Positions 43,441 through 53,743 of a DNA stretch of 64,000 bases are shown here, piece after piece; within the stretch, counting starts at the first letter, position 1; the number at the start of each line of letters is the position of its first letter. The translations under genes and the position numbers were made by a program. Origin of the DNA: Ctenosaura bakeri (Eukaryota; Chordata; Lepidosauria; Squamata; Iguanidae); assembly GCA_948474755.1 (NCBI GenBank), contig CAOLHI010002151.1, forward strand, positions 223,665-287,664, given 5' to 3'. The notes below the pieces were generated by a model. It saw nothing but the letters and a program-made list of their open reading frames with translations. It was not told the DNA's origin and did not search any database.

Positions 43441-44624
43441 CAGTGATTTATTTAAGTCTTTTACTCCAAGTCTCAAGTCTCTACCTTCAAGTCTCAAGTC
43501 AAGTCTCAAGTCTTTGAAGACACTTTCAAGTCAAGCCTCAAGTCAAGTCTCAAGTCTGGAAGCCAACTTTCCACCTCAACCAAAATTCCAGAATTATTGG
43601 ATAGAGAGAAATAAATTCAGCTTTAACAATTTAAGCAGAGTCAGCTCTCCACATTTGCAGTTTTGCCATCTGCAGCTTTGGAAGTAGAGAATAGGATCCT
43701 ATCTTACTCCTCATTACTGAAGATTCAAAAGATTTAGAAGGAAGGATTCTTCTTCCTCAAACCCGTAGCCTAACACATTTTTTTATTCCCCTCTGAGAAA
43801 TGCATCCTGTGCTCTGGGGGCGAGTCTTGTCTTTTGCACTAGGAAACGTTTTAGAAGGCTCCTCCGATATGCAGCGGGGACAGGTTGCTGAGCAGACCTC
43901 AACTCTGCCTCAAGGCCATTGCCTGACCTCTTTGTTGTTCCCCTCTGAGAAATGCGCCCACACTTTGGACTTGAGAGAGATTGTCATGTGACTAGTTGGC
44001 AAAAAGAGATGGAGGCATTGTTCAAAGTCATAAGGTTTCTGGATGACTATGTTATGTTACTGAACCAAGGGCAGTAAGTCAGTCATTAAAAATATACAAG
44101 TCTCGAGTTGAGTTAAGTCAGTGCATGATCTATGGCCGAGTTGAATCTGAGTTGAGTCACTGGCCCTTTTCGCACGTTACCCGTTTGCGCAGCTGGGGGG
44201 GCATCTCACACGAAAAGCCTCAGCAGGAACGTTGCTGCTTCCCTGCTCCTTCGTCCCGCAGCTCACTTCCTGGTTGCATGACCGTTGCGCTAGCGCCCCT
44301 TCCTTCCTTCCGCAGCACAGCCCGGGAGCTGTAGGCTGTGCTGGGGGAGGAAGCGCTACCGGCTCGGCTCGTCCAACGCACTGCATGGCAGGTAAGTACG
44401 CGAGGGCCCCGGGAGCATTGCGCGACTGCGCAGTAACAATTCGCACATGGCCCGCTTTAGGTTCGTGAGCGTCGCGTGAATGGGAGTGTGCCGTACGGAC
44501 TGACACTCCCATTCACGCGATGCTCAAGGGGCCTCTCGCAACAGAAACAGTGTGCGAAAAGGGCCACTGAAGCGACTTAAGTCTGACTTGAGTCTGAGTC
44601 TATTGACTTGAGTTTACATCACTG
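43441..44624. mobile_element. Non-autonomous hAT-like element rich in AAGTC repeats
   Basis: CAGTGATTTATTTAAGTC at the left and GACTTGAGTTTACATCACTG at the right are inverted and have hAT-style CAGTGAT ends. The flanking octamers CCTACAGT (43433-43440) and CCTACGAT (44625-44632) agree at 6 of 8. The left interior is an irregular CAAGTCTCAAGT array (43465-43560), with complementary GAGTTGAGTTAAGTC near 44105. A family B element interrupts the right part. No transposase. Confidence 0.8.
44162..44565 (+). mobile_element. Family B GC-rich TIR element, copy B3
   Basis: Termini GGCCCTTTTCGCACG and GTGCGAAAAGGGCC. The target duplication is ACT (44159-44161 and 44566-44568). Cassette: CCCTTCCTTCCTTCCGCAG ending at 44315, then 76 nt, then CAG/GTAAGT with GT at 44392. 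After the donor, CCCCGGGAGCATTGCGCGAC matches B2. Confidence 0.88.
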
Positions 44625-44920
44625 CCTACGATGCCTACCAGACACCCCCAAAGCCCTGTTCCTCCCCAGTTTTTGTGGAGGCTACAGCTTGCTCCCAAAC
44701 CCAGCCGCAAACTAAAAAAAGTCCCACCCAAATAGAAAAGAAAGAAAGAAAAAGATTGGCCAAAACAGGGAAAAGGGAAATGTTACTTCTAGTTTCACTT
44801 TTACCTGTTTTTTTTGGGGGGGGGAGGACTGACCTATTCTGGGGGTGTAAATTGCTTCTTCAGTCTCAGTCCCCTCCCCACTAATATAAGGGGAAAGTGT
44901 GAATTAGGTAAACCTGAGTC

Positions 44921-45007
44921 TTTCCTGCATGGCAGGGGGTTGGACTCGATCACCCTCGTGGTCTCTTCCAACTCTACAATTCTATGATTGATTCTATGAT
45001 TCTATGG
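44921..45007 (+). mobile_element. CR1 LINE 3' terminus
   Basis: TTCCTGCATGGCAGGGGGTT, GTGGTCTCTTCCAACTCTAC and ATTCTATGATTGATTCTATG are the last blocks of CR1 in sense orientation. Confidence 0.9.
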
Positions 45008-45009
45008 GT

Positions 45010-46040
45010 CAAGCCACACATGAATAGGTCTTCCTCTTTGGCCCAAAAGAGAAGAAAAAGGAAAAGAAAGACTCTTTAGGCCCGCAGAGGTCACTGGGTC
45101 AGTGAGGCTCTTTCCAGATATACTGTAAGAGATCTTACAGGATAGATGTTTCTTCATCTACCTCATTTCCCTTAGGAGCTCATTATATGGCTGATGTCAT
45201 GGGGTGGAGGAAACATCTGAAGATGTTCAGCAGGAAAGCTGGGGAAGGCAGAGATGCTTCCAAGATAAGGTTGATCGGGGGGGGGAATCTCTTGATTGAC
45301 ATGGAAGTCTGAAACACCTGAGGTTCTTTCCTGTGGGAGGTGACTCTTGCCTTTTGCCTTCATAGGCCACTGATGTTGCATAACATCTTTAGATTGTGAT
45401 TTTATTGTGCAACCTGATGATACAACTAGCCTTCTGAAAGACTCCTCCACTCACTAGAAGGTGGTGGTGACTCAGACTTGAAGATGTTGGACAACCATTA
45501 CCAAGACCAGCCTGTCCCACACCAAAAATTCCAACTTGTGGTGGACTCCTTCAGTTCATTGTGTTGGTATGATAAAGGTTTAGGAGTGATGAGAGGAAGT
45601 AGAGAAATCTTCTCTTCTTCCATCTTTGCAGATCAGTGTGAGAAGAGGCAACCTGAAAACGTGTTTGGTGGTCCCCTCCAAAGTGGGTGGGTGGGTATTC
45701 TCTCCATCACCTCTCTTCTGGGCCACACCATTGCTCTCTGCCCAACTGTAAGTGGTGTTAATATCACTTCCAAATCTAGCTTTTGCCCCCAAACTGGCCA
45801 GATTTCCATTTTTTAAAAAAATGTGGGTGTTACTTGGTAGCAGAAGGCAAGGGGATGCAAACTGTTGTGTTTTTGTTACAGTTTGGATGGTTTGGGGACA
45901 TTTGAGGGATGGAAGATCAGCCATTTTGGATATGGGAGTTTTGGGGAAGTCCAGGAGCTGGAAACAGAGTGATGGGGCCTCGTGTGGTCTGCAGAATGCA
46001 CTCTCTCCACCTTTGTGCAATGGATATATATGTGCGAGCT
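45010..46040. other. Unassigned interval
   Basis: The minus strand has a 194-codon open frame (45580-46164), but it runs into a SINE and shows no recognisable domain, so I do not call a gene. Confidence 0.35.
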
Positions 46041-46044
46041 GTGT

Positions 46045-46235
46045 ACAAAGGAGAGCCAGGGGTTTGAGTGTTGGAGTAGGACTCTGGGAGACCAGGGTCT
46101 GAATCCTCACTAGCCCATGGAGACCTTGGGTGACCGTGGGAAAGTCACCTTCTCTCAGCCTCACAGGAAGAGAATGGTAAACCTCCGTGGAAGAAAGTTG
46201 GCCAAGAAAATGCTAGCACAAAGTTACCATATGAT
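46045..46235 (+). mobile_element. ACA-type SINE
   Basis: GGGGTTTGAGTGTTGGAGTA, GACCAGGGTCTGAATCCTCA, GACCTTGGGTGACCGTGGGA and GTAAACCTCCGTGGAAG. Degenerate. Confidence 0.75.
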
Positions 46236-46369
46236 AGAATCTACTTGGAGACATGTAACAATGAAGTTTTTATGTGTGAAGCTTTGTTTGTAGTTTGAAG
46301 CCCTGGTACTTTGTCTCTGAGAACTGAGTTGTAATTTGAGGCCCAGTAGTTTGTTGTGTGTAAAGAGCT

Positions 46370-46575
46370 CATGTAGTGTAGAGTTTTGCGTGTTGGCATA
46401 GGATGCTGGCAGACCAGGGTTCAAATCCCAGTTTGGCCATGAAAAACTACTGTGGGACCTCTCAGCCCCAGAGGAAGGCAAAGGCAAACCTCCTCTGAAA
46501 TAATCTTGTCAAGAAAACCCCATGATAGGTTCACCTTAGGGTACCATAGGTCAGAAAGGACACAACAAGAATGTA
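46370..46575 (+). mobile_element. ACA-type SINE
   Basis: GACCAGGGTTCAAATCCCAG, GGCAAAGGCAAACCTCCTCT, AAGAAAACCCCATGATAGGT and GGTCAGAAAGGACACAACAA. About 130 bp after the previous copy. Confidence 0.8.
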
Positions 46576-46579
46576 TAAA

Positions 46580-46970
46580 AGACTAAATATGGATAGAGCT
46601 TAGCCTCTAAAAAAGGTTGGATAGGATGGTTACAATTAAAATTTGACATATGTACCAACCAAATCCAATACATAATGTAGAAGTATCAGTTCTTATTGGA
46701 GGGTGTTGCCAGAAGTAAGAATGCTCCAGTGTTTTCGTTTAAATGTAGGCATAATTTGAAACGCATGCTAGTGCATAGTCAATTGGGAAACTTATCACCA
46801 CACCCTGATGTTACAATAGATGGCAACAGACCTGGAAATTAATCTCCTTGTGGTTGCTGTAGTGTTCGTTCTAACTGCTGCAAAATTAAGGGTTTCTTCA
46901 GCCCTTTGGATAAGAAAGTGAATCATATTGTTGATTTGTTTCCATGGAATAGATCACAAAATATATGGGC
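46580..46970. other. Unassigned interval
   Basis: No gene or repeat recognised. Confidence 0.3.
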
Positions 46971-46974
46971 CTGA

Positions 46975-47095
46975 ATTTTATTGGTGGGTCCCACTAGAAT
47001 AGGCCCATAGAATCTATACAATTTCCTCCAGTGTTGATTCACAAACAACTGATTCAGTGCTATGCTAGCTGGAACTAACCAGCAGGATTCAGGTT
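46975..47095. mobile_element. Short inverted-repeat element (ATCCTATTGTTA family)
   Basis: GAATTTTATTGGTGGGTCCC at the left and GGAACTAACCAGCAGGATTC at the right, with ACAACTGATTCAGTG inside. Third copy of the family at 15757 and 35609. Confidence 0.45.
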
Positions 47096-47169
47096 ACGGC
47101 ATAAGAAACATCAAAATGCATGTAATATACGCAAGTCAGTCTCCCTACAAGATATTCAGATAGTGGACA

Positions 47170-47410
47170 TATGTGTTAAAAATAAATAACAATTAAAAAT
47201 AATAAAAAGCAGTTAAAAATAGTATAGCACCTGCTTTAATGCACTTTCTTTAAACATCTTTGGGTCTTAAAAACCTTTCAGAATAAAAAAAAAATCTTAT
47301 CGATAGAAGGAGAGCAAAGAGGGCGTCCTTTAGCTTCCCCAGAAAAAGAAATCTAGAGCCTAGGGGTAGCCACTGAAAAGTCCATCTTGCATCTCGACCA
47401 GGCTGGTAGA
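47170..47410 (+). repeat. U2 dispersed repeat, partial
   Basis: GAGAGCAAAGAGGGCGTCCT and GGGGTAGCCACTGAAAAGTC correspond to the GAGAGCAGCCACTGAGAAGG region of the copy at 61.9 kb. An AT-rich leader precedes it. Confidence 0.5.
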
Positions 47411-47482
47411 AGGTGGTGGAAGTGACAGAAAGGTCTCGCCTGAGGAGCTCAGAGTCAGAGCAGGTTCATATAGGAAGATTTA

Positions 47483-47974
47483 GGCCATTTCCGCACGAGG
47501 TGAGGGAATCACTCTGTGCCAGTACTTACAGGATCTTCTGGGCATGGACCAACACGTACTGTCCCTTAAGCCCTTCCACAGGGCTCCTCGTCTCGTCCAG
47601 GGTGAATTGGAGCAGTGTGAGGTCTTAGATCCGAACTGCTCCGGCTTCCAAAATGGTGACTTCCGGTTGTTTGTGGGTCCCGACCAAATGCTGAAGCTCT
47701 CCACGCTAAAGCCCGCCCTCCGCAGATTGCAGGCTTGCATTGGTGCGAGCCTGCGAGCCTGCACAAGTGAGCAGGAACGCAATGGTGTGCTCCAAAAATT
47801 AAAGAATGTTTTTCTACCATTCTTTAAAAAGTGTGCTGGAAGACCAGCTGGGGGCGTTTCGAAGTGGACTGAGGTGTGGATCTCAGGTAAGTAGTCCAGA
47901 CCTAGTCCGCTCCAAGGTGCAGATGACCTCCGTGAGAGGATGCACTGGGTTAATTCCCTCTTGTGGAAATGGCC
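47483..47974. mobile_element. Large family A-ended TIR element (type C), 492 bp
   Basis: Termini GGCCATTTCCGCACGAGG and TCTTGTGGAAATGGCC. The flanking trinucleotides are TTA and ATA. The interior is unrelated to the family A arms and includes an AAAGAATG...CATTCTTT palindrome near 47805 and CTCAG/GTAAGT at 47887. It may carry captured host sequence. No transposase. Confidence 0.75.
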
Positions 47975-48021
47975 ATAGTTTGTCAGCTAGCCTGGCAGAG
48001 CCCAGTAGGTACAGACTGAGC

Positions 48022-48126
48022 AAAATGCTTGGGACTGGAAGTTTCCTGTATTATCCAAAATACTTGGGACTGAAAGTTTCCTGTATTATCCAAAATGCTT
48101 GCGACTGGAAGTTTCCTGTATTTTGG
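48022..48126 (+). repeat. 35-bp minisatellite, three units
   Basis: Three tandem units begin AAAATGCTTGGGACTGGAAG, AAAATACTTGGGACTGAAAG and AAAATGCTTGCGACTGGAAG, each followed by TTTCCTGTATT. A fourth decayed unit may follow. Confidence 0.9.
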
Positions 48127-48129
48127 ATT

Positions 48130-48785
48130 GTTTTGGATTTTGGAATGCAGCACCTTTTCGGAACAGCCTTGTGTCTTGGCTACTGGGGATGAGACTGGTT
48201 CTCAAAGTTTTTAGCCCTGTGACCTTCTTTATTTCTACACAAGGATGTTGTGCCCCCGGCTACTCCACATCGTGCCCCCCCCATTCTATCCTTTGCCTCT
48301 CTCCCCCTCTCTGCCATAGGCCTCTTGTGGAACATGTGCCCTCCATCTTAATGCTGAGTTCTCATGGTTGATAAGGGGTGTGTATCTGCTGCTCCAACGG
48401 CAGAACTTTTGGAGAAGTTAGGTGGGAAACATATAAAAAAAGAGAAACTGATTTTTGCTATGTATGAAGTTGGTGGAAGGCATAACAGGGGAAGACTTTG
48501 CATCACTGTTTTACAGAGACCAGTCCATCCTCCATAGTGCACACACACACATAGGCCTGCCTTTCTTTTTTCATATTTATTATATTTGCAGGCTGATATT
48601 TCTTGGACTCCTCTTAAGCAATTATTGCATCACCCCGTAGGGTCCTGCCCCACAGTTTGAGAACCACTGATGTCTGAGATGTGAGGCCAGAGAGAGGCTG
48701 AGACCTGTGAAATGGTGGGAATCCATGCCTCCTGCCTCCTCTCTCTTTTTGTGGCCAGCTACCCTCTTCCACCTACGAGGTGGTG
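48130..48785. other. Unassigned interval
   Basis: No gene recognised. A short (CA)n lies at 48539-48551. Confidence 0.3.
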
Positions 48786-48792
48786 GTCGTGG

Positions 48793-49645
48793 TGTTACCC
48801 TGAGAATTGGGGGGTCCCGTGAGGGGCACCCAGGTTGCCAATTAAAATACCAAATTGGAGAAAATTAGCTTGAGCACTGTTTTGGCTAGCGAAAGGCAGG
48901 ATAACGTAGCGAGATCTTTAACCCAATGTCTACGGCTTCGGGTCAGGGAATAGGCACACAAGGTTTTAAAAGTAACAAAATAACAATTTTATTGAAAGAC
49001 AACAGCAAATAAAACAACACACACACACACACACTACCTAACTGGGAAGCAGAAGGGGAAATTGTAAGGATGGGTAATACGACCTGGTCTCAATGTCCTG
49101 TAGGAAGATAGATGAGGTTCCGAAGGAGAAAGCTCAGCGTGGAGGGCTGAGGGGAGTTCTTTAGAGAAACCAGCAGCAGGGCAGGATGGCAGTCCAAATA
49201 GTCTGAAGACTGCTTGGAAATCTGGGGTTTTTATAGGGAAGTTTGTGCCTTTTGGCTATGGCAAACCAGGTGAGAACAAAGGAGTTTTGGCGCTGGACAA
49301 AGGATTCCGAAAGGTCAAGTTTAGCATGATTGGATTTGCGTGTGAAGACAATACCGTGGCCAGGATGTTGATGACCCAACATAAAAGAGTAACTTGACTG
49401 AAAGCCGTGTGGCTATTGTAAAGTTTGTGACAGGAAGTTCCCTAGAGCCGCTGGCGAGAGTTGAGTTGCTGGCTTCAATGGGGAATGGAATGGAAACCAT
49501 TAATGGCCACACTCTGTCCGTGCTTGTCCGGAGAACCCGCAAACACGTGGAGTGAGGTGACTGAGAGTGGGTCCAGCTAAGGCCGAATTACATGACATCA
49601 AAATGATATCTGGGTCCCCCCCGAGGAGCCATGCCAAAAGTAACA
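48793..49645 (-). mobile_element. Solo LTR, copy 3 (853 bp)
   Basis: TGTTACCCTGAGAATT ... AAAGTAACA, with exact 4-bp duplication GTGG (48789-48792 and 49646-49649). Minus-strand signals: TATAAAA near 49228 and AATAAA near 48982. CGTAGCGAGATCTTTAACCC and CAATGTCTACGG are shared with copy 2. Contains a (CA)n at about 49013-49033. Confidence 0.88.
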
Positions 49646-49718
49646 GTGGCACTCTGCTCATTCATTCCTCAGATCCCCGGTCTTTCTCTTTTTGCCACCA
49701 GCTGCCTGCTTCCACCTT

Positions 49719-50638
49719 TTTTTTTTTTATAATATTTTTATTAAAAAGAAAATTAAATTTCCAGTCTATAATCCAGTAATCCAAAAGTATTGTATATTAT
49801 ACAATAAAAAATGCTTTATCCTATGTTTACTTTTGTCTACATATATATATATCCATATACTACCTCAGGCTACCCTTCCCCTCCCCCCTTGTTTGACCAC
49901 ATTTAATACTTCATTATCTTGTACCCCAAAAAACCTGTTATAGTCTTGAGATCTCGTCTCATAATATTGGTAGATTAATGTATATAATCCTCTTTTCTCT
50001 TAATTATTCTGTCATTGTCCATTCTCATTTATTCTCTCCTTAACACTACTTTACCCATCTCTCCTTGATTTTCTTTTTTACAGACCTCCACTCATCTTCT
50101 GTGTTATCACTCTTTTCATCTCTCATTCTATGAGTGAGGTCATCTAATGTAATAAATTTGAGCATCTTCTGCATCCATTCTTCAACTGATGGTGTTTCTT
50201 GACTCTTCCAATATTTAGCATACACGATTCTGGCCGCGCTTATCATATACAAAATTAAACTTTGATATTTTTTATGTTTCTTATCTATCTGATATAACAT
50301 ATTCAATAAAAAAAACTCCGGCATCAATGGAAGATCTATCTGTAAAATGTCTGTCATCATTTTTTGAACCACCTTCCAAAATTTTTTGCACTTGGACACA
50401 ACCACCACATATGATAGAAAGTCCCATTTTCTTTAGAACATTTCCAGCAATTTTTGGTTTTTAATTTATACATATTTCCTAACTTCACCGGGTCTAGGTA
50501 CCATCTGTGTACCATTTTCAAATGGTTCTCTTTTATGTTTTGGGCCAGTGTAAATTTCTGTGTATTTATCCAACTTTCTTCCCAGTGCCTCAGTTCAATT
50601 GCATGTCCAATATTTTGGGACCAGATTATCATCGTCTC
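49719..50638 (-). mobile_element. L1 LINE 3' end, antisense, with TSD
   Basis: CCTGCTTCCACCTT flanks it (49705-49718 and 50639-50652). On the minus strand the ORF2 C-terminus reads IWSQNIGHAIELRHWEESW, INTQKFTLAQNIKENHLKMV, NCWKCSKENGTFYHMWWLC, then after a frameshift near 50380 FFLLNMLYQIDKKHKKYQSL and ARIVYAKYWKSQETPS. A poly-T run at 49718-49728 is the reversed tail. Confidence 0.93.
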
Positions 50639-50654
50639 CCTGCTTCCACCTTTG

Positions 50655-50950
50655 AGGTGGCACCTGAAAGACAAATGAGCAGGATCACCACAGCTGCTGC
50701 CCTGAAGGTGGAGGCAGGTGGCTGGCAGCAAAAAGAGAAAGAGACTGAGGATCCGAGAGACGAATCAGCAGGAACACTGCGGCCACTTCCTCAAAGGTGG
50801 AAGCAAGGGGCTAGTGATGAAAGTTTTGGTTTTTGGAGGTTTTGGGATTTTGGACTTCTGGACAAGGGCCTTGTATTGTCTGTTCCAAACCGTTTTACAG
50901 CTGGAAGCAAGATGACACAGCTCTTGGGAACACCTACTGTTGCTTGAGCT
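50655..50950. other. Unassigned interval
   Basis: Contains imperfect direct words CACCTTTGAGGTGG and CTGAAGGTGGAGGCAGG and CTCAAAGGTGGAAGCA. No gene recognised. Confidence 0.3.
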
Positions 50951-50969
50951 TTAAAGATCCATAAAAAGG

Positions 50970-51602
50970 GGAAACAAATGGAACAAGTTGAAAATGATTG
51001 GAATTTGGTTACATTATATAGGAAGGAACATGGGTATTGGCTTTAAAAGCTTATAGAGAACACCAGAGAGTAAAATATAATGACATCGACATGAATATAT
51101 AGGAGAAATTGTAATCAATCTATAGATTTTCTTCCTTTCTTGGTTGGTTAAAACATCGTATATATGTTTAGATAGATGGAAACTATTTAAGTGTGTAGAC
51201 GTATTTAATAAGGGAAAAGGGCAAGAAAGGATGGAAAAATATGATGAGGAAAAGCAAAGTCAAACTATGTTTTTTCAGAAAGGGAGTTCAGAGTAGATAA
51301 TATTGATATAAATTTGAACCTATAATTTATTCAAATTGGGGAGTTTCTGGTATAATTAAAACAATATAAGAAGCGACTCTTGGTAGTGGCAAGGAAGTCA
51401 GGGTAGTGTAAAAGATATAAAGTATGGTAAAAGGAGTGAGATAAATGTTAAGTTAATCTTGTTTAATATTCTTTTTACACTATCCAAATGTAAATATGTA
51501 TATTTGTGTACATAAGAATAACATCTAAGTGTGTAATATGTAATATTTGATGGAGATTTTATTAATGTATATGCATAATAAAAAGAAATTTAAAAAAAAA
51601 TC
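50970..51602 (+). mobile_element. L1-type insertion (3' UTR) with 15-bp TSD
   Basis: AAGATCCATAAAAAG at 50955-50969 and 51603-51617. AT-rich content without a readable ORF, ending CATAATAAAAAGAAATTT and an A-run. Assignment to L1 rests on the tail and target duplication. Confidence 0.8.
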
Positions 51603-51619
51603 AAGATCCATAAAAAGAG

Positions 51620-52340
51620 TCCAGTGTGATGCATAGAAAAAGTAACAATGCTGAATTTTTCACTACCCTGCAAAAATTCTAGGCTTCCCTTTGGATGAGG
51701 CTTGACTGTGTAGTTTACTTAGCATAATGATTTATTTGGCCCTGTGGAGCAATTCTATGCAGTAAGGCTACATTACCTCTTAGCTGATTACACGGTTATT
51801 AAAGTACTAAGTTGAATGATACAGTAATCTTCAGACACGGAGTTTCCAGCCACATCTTTACATGTGAGTCTTAACAGGCTTTCCTGGTTACTTTAGTTAG
51901 ACTGGAAGAATTTTTTTGAAATAAAAGTTAATAGTTGACCATGCCAATTGTTTTATTGGGGATATGGATGCAAAGATTTTGAAATATTGGCATGATTTTG
52001 AAATGTACTCATTTTGATGACAGGCACCTAACCACAGTGAGAGATATCCATCATGCAGGCTGATCCTCTATCTGTTTACTTAGATGTAAGTCCCAGTGAA
52101 TTCCTTGGGGATTACACTGAAGTCAATGAGCCGCTTCCCATATAATCTTATGGCTGGGATCAGGCCCACTGAAGTTATGGGGCTTCCAGATACAGCTTTT
52201 ATTGTGCAATAGTTCTGCCTTACGCACAGAATTTTACAGGGGTTCCAAATATTATCATTTTCAATTTGCAAACCCTCTGTATTTCCTCGCAGCTCCTTAT
52301 TTCTTTTTTCTAGATGCCTCATGTTAAGAAAAATAGAGTT
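51620..52340. other. Mostly unassigned; old repeat fragment
   Basis: GATGTAAGTCCCAGTGAATT and TGGCTGGGATCAGGCCCACT near 52083-52175 look like a dispersed old repeat. A related word TGGGATTTACTTCTGAGAAA is at 54328. Confidence 0.35.
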
Positions 52341-52347
52341 AGAGCAT

Positions 52348-52525
52348 GGCCATTTCCACACTAGACTGTTATAGTGCTATTATTCCACTATTATGTTATA
52401 GTGCTATTATTCCGCTTTCAACATCCTATGGAATCCTGGGGTTTGCAGTTTAGGCAGGGAGCTCCCTAACATAGGATGTTGAAAGTGGAATAATAGCACT
52501 ATAACAGTCTAGTGCGGAAATGACC
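52348..52525. mobile_element. Family A palindromic MITE with local duplication
   Basis: Termini GGCCATTTCCACACTAGAC and GTGCGGAAATGACC. The target duplication is CAT (52345-52347 and 52526-52528). The left arm contains a small tandem duplication of TTATAGTGCTATTATTCC. The right arm is complete only from ACATAGGATGTTGAAAG. Confidence 0.88.
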
Positions 52526-52574
52526 CATGTTCAGAGAAGGGCAATGAGGATGATAATAGGTATGGAAAACAAAA

Positions 52575-53160
52575 CATATTTATTTATTTATTAATTTGCT
52601 GCCTTTCTCCCAGAGAGGGACCCAAGGCAGTTTCCCAAAAAAAGTTAAAACATTAAAGTAGTAGAAGTGTAGGAGGATAACAAAATACAGTAAACTTTCA
52701 TGTATGTAGATAAAAATATGATGGAGAAACTGTTTTTAAATATTGGTTTTGTATTAAAATAATATACAAAAATGATAAAAAAATTAAAAAACAGTTTGAT
52801 AAATAAGAAAATAAAAAGCTCTCCTGCTCACACATTAAAAGCCTACTTGAAAAGAATTTTTTTAAAAATTTCTTTTTATTATATGCATATTAGAAAGTTG
52901 TACATTTCTGGCTCAACTGTTCATATATACAGTACTATACAAAAAAAGAAAAAAGAAAAAAAAAAAAATGTTTTTGCCTGCTGGCCAAAGGAAAGCAAGG
53001 AGGGGTCTAGTCCAGCTTCATGAGGAAGGGAGTTCCAGAGGGTGGGAGCAGCCAATGAAAAGTCTCCTGTGTCCTCACCAAGTGAGCCTCAGATAGGAGT
53101 GGGACCAAGAGAAAGCCTTCCCCTGCACATCTCAAGGCTCTGGCATGTTCACAAAGCGAG
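52575..53160 (+). repeat. U2 dispersed repeat, fullest copy
   Basis: Starts with ATTTATTTATTAATTTGCTG, CCCAAGGCAGTTTCCC, continues with AGCTCTCCTGCTCACACATT, and after an inserted A/T-rich piece at about 52858-52972 reads GCCTGCTGGCCAAAGG, AGAGGGTGGGAGCAGCCAAT and CCTCACCAAGTGAGCCTC. This is the empty-site reference for the family A insertion at 62004. Confidence 0.6.
52858..52972 (-). mobile_element. Short antisense L1-like tail in U2
   Basis: A T-rich start with TTTCTTTTTATTATATGC and an A-rich right end interrupt the U2 repeat. A severely 5'-truncated LINE is likely. Target duplication unclear. Confidence 0.4.
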
Positions 53161-53164
53161 GTCT

Positions 53165-53320
53165 GGCCATTTCCACACTAGACTGTTACAGTGCTATTAT
53201 TCCACTTACAACATCCTATGGAATCCTGGGGTTTGCAAACCCTAAACTGCAAACCCCAGGATTCCATAGGATGTTCAGAGTGGAATCATAGCACTATAAC
53301 AGTCTGGTGAGGAAATGGCC
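53165..53320. mobile_element. Family A palindromic MITE, short-centre
   Basis: Termini GGCCATTTCCACACTAGAC and GTGAGGAAATGGCC. The centre is TTTGCAAACCCTAAACTGCA, so the GC-rich middle has been lost. The flanking trinucleotides TCT and ATG differ. Confidence 0.85.
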
Positions 53321-53369
53321 ATGGTCTTTCAAATGGTCCAGACCTAAGCTGAGTAATGAGTAAAGGTTG

Positions 53370-53743
53370 CAGTAGCTGGGCATGTTCATTTTGGTGAAGA
53401 GAAGACCGAGGGGTGACATGATTGTTCTCTTTCAATACCCCAAGGACCGTCACAGAGAGGAGGGGGCAGGCCTGTTTTCTGCTGCCCCAGAGCATAGGAC
53501 CAGGCCTAATGGTCTGAAGTGACAGGAGGTAGATTTTGCTTGAACATTAGAAGGACATTCTTGACAGTAAGAACAGTTCGGAAATGGAACCAGTTGCCTA
53601 GAGAGGTGGTGGAGTTTCTGCTGGATGTCTCCAAAAAGAGGCTGGACAACTACCTGCTGGGGAGACTGTCGTTGGAGATCCTGCATTGAACGGGGGATTT
53701 GTCTTGATGGGCCAGGGGGCCTCTTCCAAGTCTGTGATTCCAC
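53370..53743 (+). mobile_element. CR1 LINE 3' end, interrupted by family B
   Basis: GAGAAGACCGAGGGGTGACA, CTGTTTTCTGCTGCCCCAGA, GACAACTACCTGCTGGGGAG and CCTCTTCCAAGTCTGTGATT. The tail is cut by copy B4. Confidence 0.85.

Noticed and set aside
42743..43687. 314-codon open frame, the longest in the window
   Set aside because: Its C-terminal part is translation of the AAGTCTC array (SLKSLPSSLKSSLKSLK). The rest lacks any recognisable domain and it crosses a hAT boundary.
45580..46164. 194-codon antisense open frame
   Set aside because: No recognisable domain. It overlaps an ACA-type SINE and has no supporting promoter, splice or neighbour evidence.
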